Part shown: one piece after another, positions 10,777 to 21,519 of the stretch | How positions within the stretch are numbered: position 1 is the first letter of the stretch | Layout: each line of letters begins with the position of its first letter | DNA from: Semisulcospira habei | Taxonomy: Eukaryota; Mollusca; Gastropoda; Semisulcospiridae | DNA length: 64,000 bases | Direction: 5' to 3' | Assembly (NCBI GenBank): GCA_036245525.1 | Contig: BTPG01000003.1 | Location: 162,120,760-162,184,759 of the forward strand | The notes under the pieces: model-generated | Told to the model about the DNA's origin: nothing | Seen by the model: only the letters and a program-made list of their open reading frames with translations | Database searches by the model: none | Made by a program: the position numbers and the translations under genes

Positions 10777-10917
10777 TGTAGTGTCTCTGTGGCGGTAAAT
10801 GCGGAGGATCAACGCCTTCCCGCACTTTTCTTCGCGGCAAATAATTACACGTATCATCATGTGAAACTCTGTTATGATAGAGGCTGAATGGGATAGCCCT
10901 TTTATTATTATTTACCT

Positions 10918-11545
10918 ACTCTATAAAGAGTATCCTTCTTGGACACATGTATTGATATAATGAATAACAAGCAAATACAAATTTATGAACTTGCTCGATA
11001 TACTTTCCTTCCCAAATCCCTTGCGCGCAAAGATGACTCGATCTTGATGATACTTGCATTTTGTTGCATTTTCAAAACGGAAACGCTAAATATGCTCATA
11101 CCGCAACATTAACAAGTTCCTTATGTGTTGCAGTAACGGTGTGTATTAACGCTCAAAATTTATATCCTATACACACACACGAACAGAGAAAAGACGCCAG
11201 GAAACTTACGTGCGAGTCGCTGGACTGACAACTGAAATTAACGAGATGTCAGCTGGCGATATCGACAACCTGAGAAAAGAACTAAATAAATAAACCTGCT
11301 GGCATTTTCCGCAATTATGCGTGATCTAGTTACAAGTAGAATTTACTGCACGGTTAACACGCACGGTTATATAATGCACTGATGTCTTCATAGTCAGACG
11401 AAATCTACGCGCTGAGTCGACAGCGATAATGCAGTCGTCTGCCATCCATGTGTTTTGTCTGAACACCGCAATCAGCAGCAAAATAAATCACGCGAGGCAC
11501 AGTTTTGTTTTGAACTGGGTACATAAATTACATCGAGCAACATCC

Positions 11546-11596
<51 letters not shown>

Positions 11597-11975
11597 CGTT
11601 ATTATATAGGCGCATTTTCTCATTTTTTTGGGCGAATCGACTCAAAGCGCCGCGAACTGAAACCCAACACGCACACTCACGTAACAGACACGGAATTACG
11701 CCATTTAAGACAAACACAGTACAAGACAGACGAAGGGCAAGTTCAGCTACTGAAATTACAGAGATTTTTGATCGCTTGTATTTGAAATTTGTAAAGTGGC
11801 CTGAAACCGGTACCAAAGTGTGTGTGTGTGTGTGTGTGTGGGGGGGGGGGGGGGTGCTTATTGCTTGATATAAATTATATCCTCGTCTTGCGACTCGGAC
11901 ATTTTGATTCGGGTCTCGTAATTACATCTGCCTGTTATCGGCACTATATCAAGCAAAATGCTGCACAAAATAATA
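10918..11975 (+). mobile_element. Pal-I repeat copy 1 (interrupted)
   Basis: It matches 31060-31985 and 32690-34000. Shared landmarks are CTTGATGATACTTGCATTTT, GAGAAAAGACGCCAG, GTCGCTGGACTGACAA, GCATTTTCCGCAATTATGCG and TTTTGTTTTGAACTGGGTAC. The right hairpin (GATTCGGGTCTCGTAATTAC) is only half present, at 11868-11960. Between 11548 and 11857 the element is interrupted by an unrelated (TAA)n-tailed insertion. It has no coding potential. Confidence 0.75.
11548..11816 (-). mobile_element. (TAA)n-tailed retroposon fragment in Pal-I
   Basis: Read on the minus strand it ends GGCGCTTTGAGTCGATTCGC, then GCGCCTATATAATAACGG and (TAT/TAA)n. That arrangement is typical of LINE or SINE 3' ends (GCGCTTTGAG...GCGCTATATAA plus a simple repeat). 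It splits Pal-I copy 1. The body is too short to classify. Confidence 0.5.
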
Positions 11976-12048
11976 TATTATTAGTAGGGTGTGTGCGCGT
12001 TTGTTTGTATGTGCGCGTGTGTGTGTGTGGTATGTGTATGTGCGCGCG

Positions 12049-12644
<596 letters not shown>

Positions 12645-12855
12645 ACTTATAATACAAACTAATGCGGCTTTGTGTACTGTTATTTTCTGCACTGGCAATC
12701 AAACGAGCATATCCATGCACGCACGTGTGCACTTTTCGCAGTAATCATAGCTTGCCATCAAGCCTGGATTACACAGGAAGAATCTGTTACCCTAGATGGC
12801 AGCAGCAAGGCCATTAGCAGCAATCATACCCACGCAGACACCTGGGGCGCAAACA

Positions 12856-12984
12856 TTAACCCCTCACTACCGGAAAAAGAGCAAACATCCCCCAAACACA
12901 AAAGGCAAAGAACCTCACATGCGCCCACAAAAGCCTCTAGCTGACCCTATTCATATATCCGTGTTTTGTGGACTGAAGGGGTTA
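12856..12984. mobile_element. Pal-C MITE, degenerate
   Basis: It starts TTAACCCCTCACTACCGG and ends GGACTGAAGGGGTTA. The core is reduced to AAGGCAAAGAACCTCACATG. The ends still match the family. Confidence 0.6.
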
Positions 12985-13135
12985 TTCGGTGTTGCACTAT
13001 GTCCGGCTTTCAAAAACATTTGTGCGTCTACTGGAAGTATAGTGCCCGTTAAACTTCTGTCCATATTCCAGTCCGCATGTGGCTGTAGCACCTGAATGGT
13101 GGTCTGTAAAGCCACCTACTCCAGGCAGTAAACAG

Positions 13136-13337
13136 TTAACTCACTTTGTTCGCGACACACCACAGCAAGATATGGCTCGACTATGATAGTTCAAGGGTAG
13201 TGGCAGAATAGCTTGTCGCCTATAGGCGCCAAGCTATTCTGCCACCACCCTTGAACTATCATGGTCGATCTGTCTCCTGAATTGTCATGCAGTCCTGCAA
13301 AATGTGGGCATTTCGTACCTCGGGCACAATGAGTTAA
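13136..13337. mobile_element. Pal-E MITE (A-type core)
   Basis: TTAACTCACTTTG to GCACAATGAGTTAA, with TTAA at both edges. The arms are CGACTATGATAGTTCAAGGG and CCCTTGAACTATCATGGTCG. The core reads GCCAGAATAGC-like, not GATTAGC, and so matches the Pal-F core more closely than most other Pal-E copies do. Confidence 0.8.
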
Positions 13338-13440
13338 CAGAACGAAATATCTCCTTTATAAAGTAACGGTCTTTGTATGTCTCCATGTCGTCCAAAATTT
13401 CTCACGCAAGAACCGTCGAGAATCAGTAAAACTAAAGCTA

Positions 13441-13490
13441 AATCCACCCGGGATCACTTTGGCGTACGCCAAAGTGCCCCCGGGTGGATT
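13441..13490. repeat. Pal-H hairpin
   Basis: AATCCACCCGGGATCACTTT and its partner AAAGTGCCCCCGGGTGGATT flank GGCGTACGCC, forming an almost loopless 50-bp palindrome. A related hairpin with GGCGTGAG on its right side is at 20694-20740. Confidence 0.7.
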
Positions 13491-13643
13491 TGGCGTGAGA
13501 GTCATATTGGCGTATTACGCCGAACTGTCTCGCCACCAACGCGGCCATCGACCTCAAAGAGCGTATGTCCGGTGTGGCGCGCTCGGTTCCGTTTGCTATG
13601 ACGTGCTTTATTGGACCATAATTCACGTGTCTTTCTTTCGGAT

Positions 13644-13747
13644 CCCATGAGAACAAAACGTCATCGAGCCGTCGTCGGCCGCAGCTGGCCCACATAGAGA
13701 AATGTAACTGCGGCCGATGTTGGTCCCACGACCTTTCGCGTCCTGGG
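13644..13747. mobile_element. Pal-G MITE, diverged
   Basis: The ends CCCATGAGAACAAAACGTC and GACCTTTCGCGTCCTGGG surround AGCCGTCGTCGGCCGCAGC and AACTGCGGCCGATGTTGG. The central GC-rich loop is replaced by AT-rich sequence. Confidence 0.6.
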
Positions 13748-14136
13748 TCTGTTGCCAAGTCGCTGGTTCTAAAAGAGAAACCTAGATGCCGCAAGGCCTC
13801 CATTTTCGGAATCAAAGGTGAAAATACTGGCTGGGCCATTGTAAAATAAAGGGTCTGCAGACGCTCATGTCGCTCGGTGACTGCTGAAGATACAAGGGTT
13901 CGTAACCGCTTTGTAGCCCGGAGACGTTTTTGATTAAAACCCCGATGACCTCCGCAAAAAAGGAATACATAGAAAAGAGTTATACTTTTGTCTACGGACA
14001 ACGATAAACCTATTGACCACTGCTGACGAAACCGGTCGGCGGAAACGTAGTTACGCGTCTTTTTTGCCGAACAGTAACATCAGTAGAAGTCAAGCGGTAA
14101 AAATAAAAAAAACGTATTGTCGTCTGCTAAAGGCAA

Positions 14137-14245
14137 CCCAAGCGCAAAAGGCCATCGGGCCGACGTTGGCCGCCGTTGGCCCGCGCAAGACCGTGCGCGG
14201 GCCAACGGCGGCCGACGTCGGCCCGACGGCCTTTTGCGCATTGGG
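14137..14245. mobile_element. Pal-G MITE, near-perfect palindrome
   Basis: CCCAAGCGCAAAAGGCC is mirrored by GGCCTTTTGCGCATTGGG. The GC-rich arms GGGCCGACGTTGGCCGCCG and CGGCGGCCGACGTCGGCCC flank GGCCCGCGCA, a 6-nt loop and TGCGCGGGCC. It is one of the most perfect long palindromes in the window. Confidence 0.8.
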
Positions 14246-15000
14246 AAAGATTCTACCATGAGGGTCTGTGCATCTTGCTATCTCGGGGATTACTTCAAAA
14301 CTGTAACCGGGTAACGCAGGCATGATTGAGCGCAAGTGTCCGGCCGACGCGACAGCGTGTTGGGCCTTGGAAACTGCGACCACTTGATCTTTTCTTTGTC
14401 CCTGATTTTCTCCAACACTGAGGGTTTTTTTTTTTTTTTTTTTTTTTGTTTGTTTGTATCGTTATCACCTCACGTTCGACAACTGTGGTCACATACGTCT
14501 CAGCAAATAGTTCAGCACCGACTGAACGGTCTGAACGGCCTCAAGTGACAGCTCAACCAATGGCAGCACTGAAATTGCTAACAAATAAAAAATCCACGCT
14601 TTGAAAGGACAGCTACAACACGTTTTATTATTACTTGTTTATGCTCGTTTCTTTATTATTATTTTTTTTTCGCTTGGCACTCAGTCACCTTTGCGGTCCG
14701 GCTGAATTCAACGAACGCACTGATTAACATTTAGCATCAAGCAATGTTTCGTGGTTTGTCGTTAAGGTCCAATATTAGTAAAGAAACTCGCAAGTAAATA
14801 AATATCACCCACCCACAGCTATTTACGACTACAAAGACAGAGTACAGGCGCAATCCCATGGATGTATGCATTAGTCCCAATGTGGATTTATGCCTCTCAT
14901 GGTGGCTGGCATAGAAGTCGAGATAGCACTTCCATCTCAAGTAAAGATGGCTTGCTGGGTGTGTGTGTGGGGGGGGGGGGGGTGCGGTGACGGAGGGTGC
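14246..15000. other. No gene seen
   Basis: Two T runs (14424-14446 and 14663-14670) and a (GT)n/G run (14959-14981) break otherwise unremarkable sequence. The 155-aa minus frame at 14737-15204 crosses the G-tract and a Pal-G half, and matches nothing I recognise. Confidence 0.4.
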
Positions 15001-15004
15001 ATCC

Positions 15005-15080
15005 AGCAAGCAAAAGCTTCTAGGGCCGATCTCGGCGGCTGCTGTTGGCCCGTGCACCGTGGCCCGAGGAACTATTGTTC
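15005..15080. mobile_element. Half Pal-G
   Basis: AGCAAGCAAAAGCTTCTAGG then GGGCCGATCTCGGCGGC and TTGGCCCGTGCACCGTGG represent the left arm only. The right arm is missing. Confidence 0.5.
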
Positions 15081-15797
15081 TATGGGTATCTAGCCGATAC
15101 AGACTGCTGCGTGGAAATGCCGTCCATTTTGCACGCGTCACTGACCAGCGCGCGCCAAGAGGACCGGCGGGCTCATAACAGCGGAACTGACAGCTGAGAA
15201 TCAAAACAGCTGGCTATTTGCACAGTTGGTTATTTGCGGGCATAGACAGTTAAAGGACGAACAGATTTTGATTCTGACCGACAACAGCTACATCACAAAT
15301 ATTTATCAAACTAATTAGACACAGACGTACAAGCATAAGTATAGCCAACCAAAAACCGAAACTAAGTGTAAATCGCTACAAATTCAAATGGAAAGCAAAA
15401 CATCTGTATCAGTTCTTATTGTAAACATTTTCTTTACTAATGTAAACAAGTACAACCAGTACAGAAAGAAAAACAAAAACGAAAGAAACAACAAACAAAA
15501 AAAAAACCAAAAAAAAAACCACACGCAAAAGTGATGCCGTCATTTTTTCTGCACTATCAGCCTGTGGCCACGCGCATCGTTGGCGAGTTATGTTTGAAGA
15601 ATGATGTCTTCAAGTCGAACCCGTTGCCCCTGCTGGCTTAATGCACTGTATTCCATTGTTTTGGAGAGCGTAAGAGAATCCGGTATCCCGTTTCCTTCTG
15701 ATCACATGATCCCTATCGGCCAATGAATAACAACGAGATCGCTTCCGCGGGTGACCTTTCTCTGGCGCAATCTTTCTTCAAACACAGCCAATCTACA
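15081..15797. other. No gene seen
   Basis: The middle (15240-15540) is A-rich with short homopolymers. No repeat shared with the rest of the window was found. Confidence 0.4.
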
Positions 15798-15857
15798 AGA
15801 GACCTAGGTTCACATGAGCCCTTGCAGTCGCAGGGGCTCATGAGAACCTAAGTCTCT
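15798..15857. mobile_element. Pal-C core without shell
   Basis: AGAGACCTAGGTTCACATGA...TCATGAGAACCTAAGTCTCT folds around a GTCG loop. Neither TTAA-type shell end is recognisable nearby, so only the palindromic core remains. Confidence 0.65.
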
Positions 15858-16196
15858 ATCTGACAGAGATGTTCCCCACCTGCATCCTCGGACGAAGGTA
15901 AGCCATCCGGGTTCCAATGATGATAAAACGTTTTCATACAGGATATAGTTTTAGGCACAGTCTTGCGTATCTTCCTAAACTGCCGTGCTAATGAAACTGC
16001 AAGCGTTACCATTCTACACAAAGAAACCATAATATCACGAAGAACACTGTCATTGATAAACATGGCATTACTTAATAAAATAAATATATAGGAAAACTGT
16101 GACATGACACTTCAAATAAATTACAAATGACAGACGGTTTAGAGGTCGTCCAGGATAAGCACAGGGATTTTGGGTTGGAGGTGAGGGTTGGGGCTT

Positions 16197-16291
16197 TTAA
16201 AAACCGTCTGGCTGTCGGTAGCGCTTTTTGTCGCGATGATTCCTGCAGGAATCTTCGCGACAAAAAGCACTAGCGACAGCTAAAGAGTTAA
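16197..16291. mobile_element. Pal-A MITE
   Basis: TTAAAAACCGTCTGGCTG starts and AGCTAAAGAGTTAA ends the element, with TTAA on both sides. The arms TGTCGGTAGCGCTTTTTGTC and TCGCGACAAAAAGCACTAGC are nearly complementary around TGATTCCTGCAGGAATC. Confidence 0.85.
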
Positions 16292-16856
16292 ATCGGAGGT
16301 ACAGGAGTGTATGGGATGGGTTTATACATTCATACAAAATCTGCCGCGTTTGGTATATTTCTCTTTTTTAGAACAGCGACTCACAGACGGGGCGTGGGAG
16401 AGGTTCGTGTCTTCAGACAATCTCTCAAAGACATCGGAAGTAAAAAGAGAAAAGTAAACCTCTTAAAGAGTTCGGTAAGGTTTGGCAAGTTTCCGAGGGC
16501 ACATGTAGAAATGAAAGGACATATAATTATTATTTACTGAAGATCAAAATGCTTGCATGCTCAGAAGAGGAATAAAAGCCCTCGAGGCAGGCAGTTGACA
16601 TTTCCTGTAAATGATTTTTTTTTTTAAATTGAGGAAAATGGTACAATTTTTTTTTTGTATCCGTTATTTCACTTAGCAAAGGTTTCACTTATCAAAAGTT
16701 TTAAATTGACGTTTGTTTCACATTCAAACTGCAGAAGGATAGCAAAAGTTATTCTAAACGAGCAATATGCTGTGTGTGAAATGCCCTGACGATATTAAGC
16801 TTTCCAGTACTCCTCTTTTCTCTGAACACGGGCTGAAATTGCAATAATATTAAGGC
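16292..16856. other. No gene seen
   Basis: AT-rich single-copy sequence with T runs at 16616-16625 and 16649-16657. The 77-aa frame at 16307-16540 has no recognisable motif. Confidence 0.4.
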
Positions 16857-17128
16857 TACGTTGCAACAAACGACCCCCAACAACAAATGACAGCGAAGAC
16901 ACGGCGGATAACCAGCACAGTCAACACTCTGAAACATAGAGGCATAGATCCTCTTGAGCCCCCCCCCCCCCACCCCCACACACACACACACCCCAGGGGG
17001 GGGGGAAGGGGGGCTCTTGGGGATCTATGCCTCTTGGAGATGCTTCAGAGTGTTGTCTATGCTTATATATGGTGGAGGCTGGTTATCCGCCGTGATTTCG
17101 CTCTCGTTCGTTGCAAACGCAACCTCAC
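16857..17128. mobile_element. Pal-D MITE (Pal-C core in another shell)
   Basis: The outer arms are CGTTGCAACAAACGACC, then GGCGGATAACCAGC, against GCTGGTTATCCGCC, then TCGTTCGTTGCAAACG. Inside is the Pal-C core AGAGGCATAGATCCTCTTGA with its mirror TCTATGCCTCTTGGAG. The loop has become a C-run/(CA)n/G-run. The shell has no TTAACCC ends, unlike Pal-C. Confidence 0.75.
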
Positions 17129-17300
17129 GAATAAATCACGTGTAGACGGGGTAGAACTACTTTTGGATCAGCGACTCCCAAGCAGGTACCTCCCTCATGC
17201 CTGGGAGGTGCCACAGCACAGTGACCTACAAAATATGATCATCACGAAAGAGCATCTTGACAAAATTGAAATAGGACCAAGGGCGAGGGCATGGCATTTG

Positions 17301-17587
17301 TTAACCCCTTCGCCCCCCTCCCCCCCCCCCCCCCCACCCCTTCGCCCCCCCCCCCCCCCCCCCCATCTGGCAGCGACTATCACGGATTTTGCGTCTGAAA
17401 CCATTGCACACTGGCCGACATTCGCGTGAAGAACACGAATGAAATGGGACCAGACGTGGGCACAAAGAACACAGGACTAACAAGAGACATAAATCCTCAT
17501 GAGCCCCCGCGACCGCGGGGGCTCATGAGGATTTATGTCTCTTGCAGATGGGCAACGTCGGCCTTGCCCCGGCAGTCAAGGAGTTAA
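17301..17587. mobile_element. Pal-C MITE with poly-C expansion
   Basis: It starts TTAACCCCTTCGCCCCCC and ends CGGCAGTCAAGGAGTTAA, TTAA on both sides. The core at 17482-17543 (CATAAATCCTCATGAGCC and its mirror) has a 2-nt loop. Two C runs (17317-17337 and 17345-17364) have expanded just inside the left end. They probably explain why this copy exceeds the usual length of about 210 bp. Confidence 0.7.
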
Positions 17588-17973
17588 TTTAAAGCTTTGC
17601 TTGGGGTTGATGTAAAATCATCCCAAATCACACGCCGCGACACTTTAAAAAAAAAAAAAAAACCGTTCCAAGCAAGATGGCATTTCGCGTGATTGCCTCC
17701 ATGATAATCTTTCCGACTTCAGTACCACGGGCACGTTTACGTCCTACATCTTGATTAAAAATCATGTGAATGGACATGTAATTAGCTAGGCCAGTGTTTC
17801 CACTAACGAGGTCATATTTTTCACTGTATGGACCATATTAATTTCTAGAGAAGGCTGAAGCTCAAAGCGATCTTGTGCTGAAGATATGTTCTGTACACAC
17901 TCTCGTCTTTGAGGCTGCAATAGCGAGGATTCTCGCTCCATCTCTCTCGCTTCCTCTCTTACTTACAAACATA

Positions 17974-17991
17974 CAGGCGCGCGCGCACGCA

Positions 17992-18023
<32 letters not shown>

Positions 18024-18055
18024 CACACACACAGACACACACACACACACACAGT
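17974..18055. repeat. (CG CA)n and (CA)n microsatellite
   Basis: GCGCGCGCACGCACGC... grades into (CA)n. There is no gene on either strand. Confidence 0.9.
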
Positions 18056-18124
18056 CTCTTTCATGTTTCTTGAAAGAAAAAAAAGCCTCAGCACCAATAT
18101 CAAGCTTTTTTTGCAGGCCTCTCT

Positions 18125-18225
18125 CGTTCTCCGAGGGCGGATCCAGGGGTGTCTCGACGGGGAGGGGGGGAGGGGGGAGCCCGACAGCCCTCCCTTCCCC
18201 CCCCCCACTCCCCCCCCCCCCGGTC
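18125..18225. repeat. GGATCCAGGGG-type G/C-rich segment
   Basis: GAGGGCGGATCCAGGGGTG followed by G-rich then C-rich runs resembles the left end of the hAT-like element at 10333. No second end or target duplication is visible. Confidence 0.4.
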
Positions 18226-18235
18226 TTCCAAACTG

Positions 18236-19215
18236 TGTCATACAAAATAAATCCAGACCAAAACAGTGACTATCAGGCGAGCATAAATTCATAAGAAAGA
18301 AAGAAACGCGCTTAAAAAGAACAATTACAAATAAGTTGTGTTGAAATTATTCTTTCTTGGTGCTTTTCTTTTGGGGATTTTCTTTAAAATTGTACTATCG
18401 TGTTGTAACCGTTCTCTCTACCGTGTTTTTTTTTTTTTTTTGTTTTTTTTTTGTAGGGGTTTTTGAGACATATTTAGAGTTTGCCGAGGTTACGATTTTT
18501 TTTAAAAAACGTTTCTTCTTTCATCTCGGGACACAGCACCGCTTTTGGCACTTTTTAAAAAGTTTAAAAGGAAGGGCTAATCACATCTACATGCACTTGT
18601 CCTCCTCCACGCCACCTCCATAACAAAATAAGATTAATCTGGCACTTCTGATTCTCATATGGTGTTAACTTTCTTATTGAAAAGAATGTTCTACCTGGAA
18701 TTTCCGCAGGAGCAATCACCTTGTGTTTGACAACAACAATACACTACCACAACAACACAGCCATTTGTGAAAATTGTGCTAATGCTCTATATACCCACAA
18801 ACCTCCTCCATATGAGGAACACAGGATCAGATCACAGAAATAGTCATTATCACTCATGATGTATACCTCTTACACTGACTGACGATTACTTGAGGGTTAG
18901 TTCAAGGTTGATTAAAATCAAGACACTTCACACCTCCCCTCTGGTGACACACATCAATGACCACACAGCTACTCTGCTGGGCACTTGTGCATGTCCGCGG
19001 AAGACAAAGCTATGCAATCTGTATGAGGCTGGAGAGTAGACCCACTGTGATCAGAGAGTGTTGTGTGACAGGATTAGGGGATTAGCAATTACCTGTGACA
19101 CCCGGGCCAGTCGGCTGCTCACCCCGGGGGAGACACAGCGCAGTTGATTTCTCGCTTTCTGATCACAGTTGGCGTGTACACAGGCGTAGACTTAAACCTA
19201 GATGACTGCCACGTA
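18236..19215. other. About 1 kb without recognised repeats
   Basis: Apart from T runs (18427-18453) this is the longest stretch in which I find no family member. GTCACAGGTAATTG on the minus strand (around 19090) resembles a splice donor (CAG/GTAAT), but no open frame supports an exon. I make no functional call. Confidence 0.4.
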
Positions 19216-19497
19216 TGAGGATGCAATACCATTCGTATTGCACAGAAAGAGGCAATGCTTTTCATGAGGCCCTGTCACTGAAGGGGCCTATGAAACTCTA
19301 TGCCTGGCTGAGGGACTGAGTTGGGCCCCAGTTCAGCAATGATCGGACACTTTTCCACCACTGGGGTTGACCAGCAGTCAGCGGCTTATTGCCTCAGTCT
19401 GAGGATGCAATGTGGATTGTATCGCACAGCAAGAGGCACTGATTTACATGAGCCCCTGTGAGTGCGAGGCACATGGCACTCTATGTCTGCGTGAAGT
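19216..19497. repeat. Two diverged Pal-C-like cores in tandem
   Basis: GAGGATGCAATACC...CACAGAAAGAGGCAATGC (from 19216) and GAGGATGCAATGTGG...CACAGCAAGAGGCACTG (from about 19399) are two copies about 180 bp apart. Each is followed by a degraded CATGAG(G/C)CCCTGT palindrome and CTCTATG. Confidence 0.55.
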
Positions 19498-19669
19498 ACT
19501 GTGACATGTGCACTTAAGGAGTGCCAAGTGAGGATTATTTGGCTATAGGCCCATGAACACACTATGCTCACCCACTGATCCCGTGAGATAATACAAGAAA
19601 AGAAGAAATATCGAACAGTAAATACAACTTCCACAAATAACCATCAAATTTTTTTTGTTTGTCAGGGCT

Positions 19670-19752
19670 GACGGAGGGGGGGGGGGGGAGGGGAGGGGGG
19701 AGGGGAGGGAGGGGGGCAGGGCCCCCCTAGGCCCCCTGGATCCGCCTGCTCT
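19670..19752. repeat. G-rich tract ending GGATCCGCC
   Basis: A long G/A tract runs into GGCAGGGCCCCCCTAGGC and CTGGATCCGCCTG. This is the reverse-orientation counterpart of the GGATCCAG terminus at 10333, so it may be a hAT-like MITE remnant. Confidence 0.4.
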
Positions 19753-19950
19753 CTCTCTCTCTCTCTGTGTGCCATTAGTATCCCATCTCGCCCAAAGCGT
19801 GACACAAGAGTCGGGTGAAATGACGCCTGCAATCAGAGGCAATTTGGGCCAGAAATGACGCACATCACAGCCGTATTCTGACAAGCTGCATTTGGTCGTG
19901 TTACCTTCCTTGCGCAACCCAAACTTAACGCCAGCAGACCATTCCATCTA

Positions 19951-20170
19951 CAAGATGCACATAGTCTCATGAGCCCCTGCTGAAGCAGGGGCTCATGAGA
20001 ATCTGTGCCTCTTGCGTTTTTGGACTGATACTTATTTACCTCACGCTTATATCTAGACAAACTGTGTTTCTCTGGGGTTTAATTTCTGCTTCAGCAGGGG
20101 CTTATGTGAATCTCTGTCTCTTGTGCTTGGGACTGATCTTATTATTCACCTCATCTCTAGGTCGACTGTT
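19951..20170. mobile_element. Pal-C core with duplicated right half
   Basis: The palindrome CATAGTCTCATGAGCCCC / GGGGCTCATGAGAATCTG spans 19951-20014. Its right half and downstream sequence (CTTGCG...GGACTGAT then TTTACCTCA...CTAG) recur at 20087-20165, starting GCTTCAGCAGGGGCTTATG. The duplication offset is about 110 bp. Confidence 0.65.
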
Positions 20171-20281
20171 TCTCTGACAGAGGGGGGCATAAAAGGGTTT
20201 GCGCTAAGTAACCGACAATGATGCATCGCGCAAGAAACTGTAATTCAAGACACCCGGTGCGTAAGACGGCACCAAAGTTGC

Positions 20282-20387
20282 TTAACTCATTCGCGGCCAG
20301 CCGCATCCGGATACACGGCATAAGCCGCGCATCCGGATACACGGCATAAGCCGCGCACCCGGATGCGGCTGGCCGCGAATGAGTTAA
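20282..20387. mobile_element. Pal-B MITE with duplicated centre
   Basis: TTAACTCATTCGCGGCCAGC and GCTGGCCGCGAATGAGTTAA are perfect TIRs with TTAA edges. The central block ATCCGGATACACGGCATAAG occurs twice in tandem. It is the best-preserved Pal-B copy. Confidence 0.85.
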
Positions 20388-20693
20388 GAAAGAAGTACGG
20401 TTCAACAAAAGTTTTAAAAAGACAGAAAATAGACTTTAACAGGCTACCATTACAGATCCCTTCTCACTGCAAACCCGTAATTAAATAATTGGCGCATGTT
20501 ACAAAGGCATTTTCAAAGCGCACAAGCTACGAGGAACTTGCAATTTGAAAGCTGCGAAACATTCGATTTGCGTTTCACTTCCCGACCAGACAGAGGGATG
20601 GCGTGTTGCGCTGATCAACGTGGTGCAATACGTCAAATGGCTTATATCATATCGAAGCAGGGGCACTTTTGCATTAACGCCAAAAAGACTCCC

Positions 20694-20740
20694 ACGCCAA
20701 ATCGACCCGGAGCCAAAGTGGCCCCGGTTCGATCTGGCGT
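20694..20740. repeat. Pal-H hairpin
   Basis: CGCCAAATCGACCCGG and CCCCGGTTCGATCTGGCG flank AGCCAAAGTGGC. Further pieces (GTTCGATCTGTCTTATGCGG and TGTGTGTTACGTC) lie downstream to 20870, so more of the element is present in broken form. Confidence 0.6.
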
Positions 20741-20940
20741 GAGTGTAATTATGGTTTGTTACTCCCTTCAAGCAAAAGGCCATACACGCAAAAGTGACTC
20801 CACAGTTCGATCTGTCTTATGCGGGTCGATCTGGAATTTGGCTTGAACGTCATTATTGTGTGTTACGTCGGTCCTCACAATAATTTGCTGGTGACGACAG
20901 ACCGACAAAATGTTCAGATGGGGGGAAAAAAAAATCGGCC

Positions 20941-21062
20941 GCGAATTTTTTTAAAATTTATTTATTATTATTATTATTATTTTTTTTTTTTTTGGGGGGG
21001 GGGGGGGCGTGATGGGGTGGGGAGGTGGTGGGGGGGGGGAGGGGGAGGGTGGGGGGTGGGGG
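20941..21062. repeat. T-rich then G-rich simple sequence
   Basis: (ATT)n, T, then a long G-run mixture. It gives spurious glycine-rich frames. Confidence 0.85.
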
Positions 21063-21419
21063 TTATGAAGCATTGTATATTTGCAAAAGATCCACAATCA
21101 CGTTAGTCCGTGCAACAGCAACGGCAGAAGAGAGTCTTTCCTCTTGCTGACCAAGATCGACTTCAGCTGCCTCACATTGTGAGCGCTACTAATGGCTCAA
21201 GCGTACGGCTGAGCAGGAATACATCTCTATGTCCCCACGCAGTCGACCCTCAGTAAAAATCGATGTTGGAAAATTAGAGCATAAATGGCCCGCGGGTCTC
21301 TTGCAGGCGCCTGACACTCAGGCCTTCGACGCGTTTTTATCAACAATAATAACTCCTGGCCAGACACGCAGCTTCGTGACCGTGATTGCTGGTGTCGGCT
21401 ACACGATAAAAACAAAGTA

Positions 21420-21456
21420 AACCCTTTACTGCCAGTCGACGCAGACTGTGTTCCCG
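21420..21456. repeat. Pal-C terminus left of the LINE
   Basis: TAAACCCTTTACTGCCAGTC then GACGCAGACTG matches the long-arm end of Pal-C. A second, inverted copy of the same end lies at 24510-24562, so both face the LINE that sits between them. Confidence 0.5.
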
Positions 21457-21519
21457 AAATTTTTGGTGAAACACGAACACAATTGTCTCTCTCTTGGCTT
21501 GACTTCGCGAACGAAGATT

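Noticed and set aside
13438..14001. 187-aa minus frame
   Set aside because: It runs through a Pal-H hairpin and a Pal-G element. The predicted protein has no domain I recognise and its middle is MITE-derived.
19000..19150. Splice-donor-like CAG/GTAAT on the minus strand as part of a host exon
   Set aside because: No open frame or acceptor supports an exon. A single donor-like motif is common by chance.
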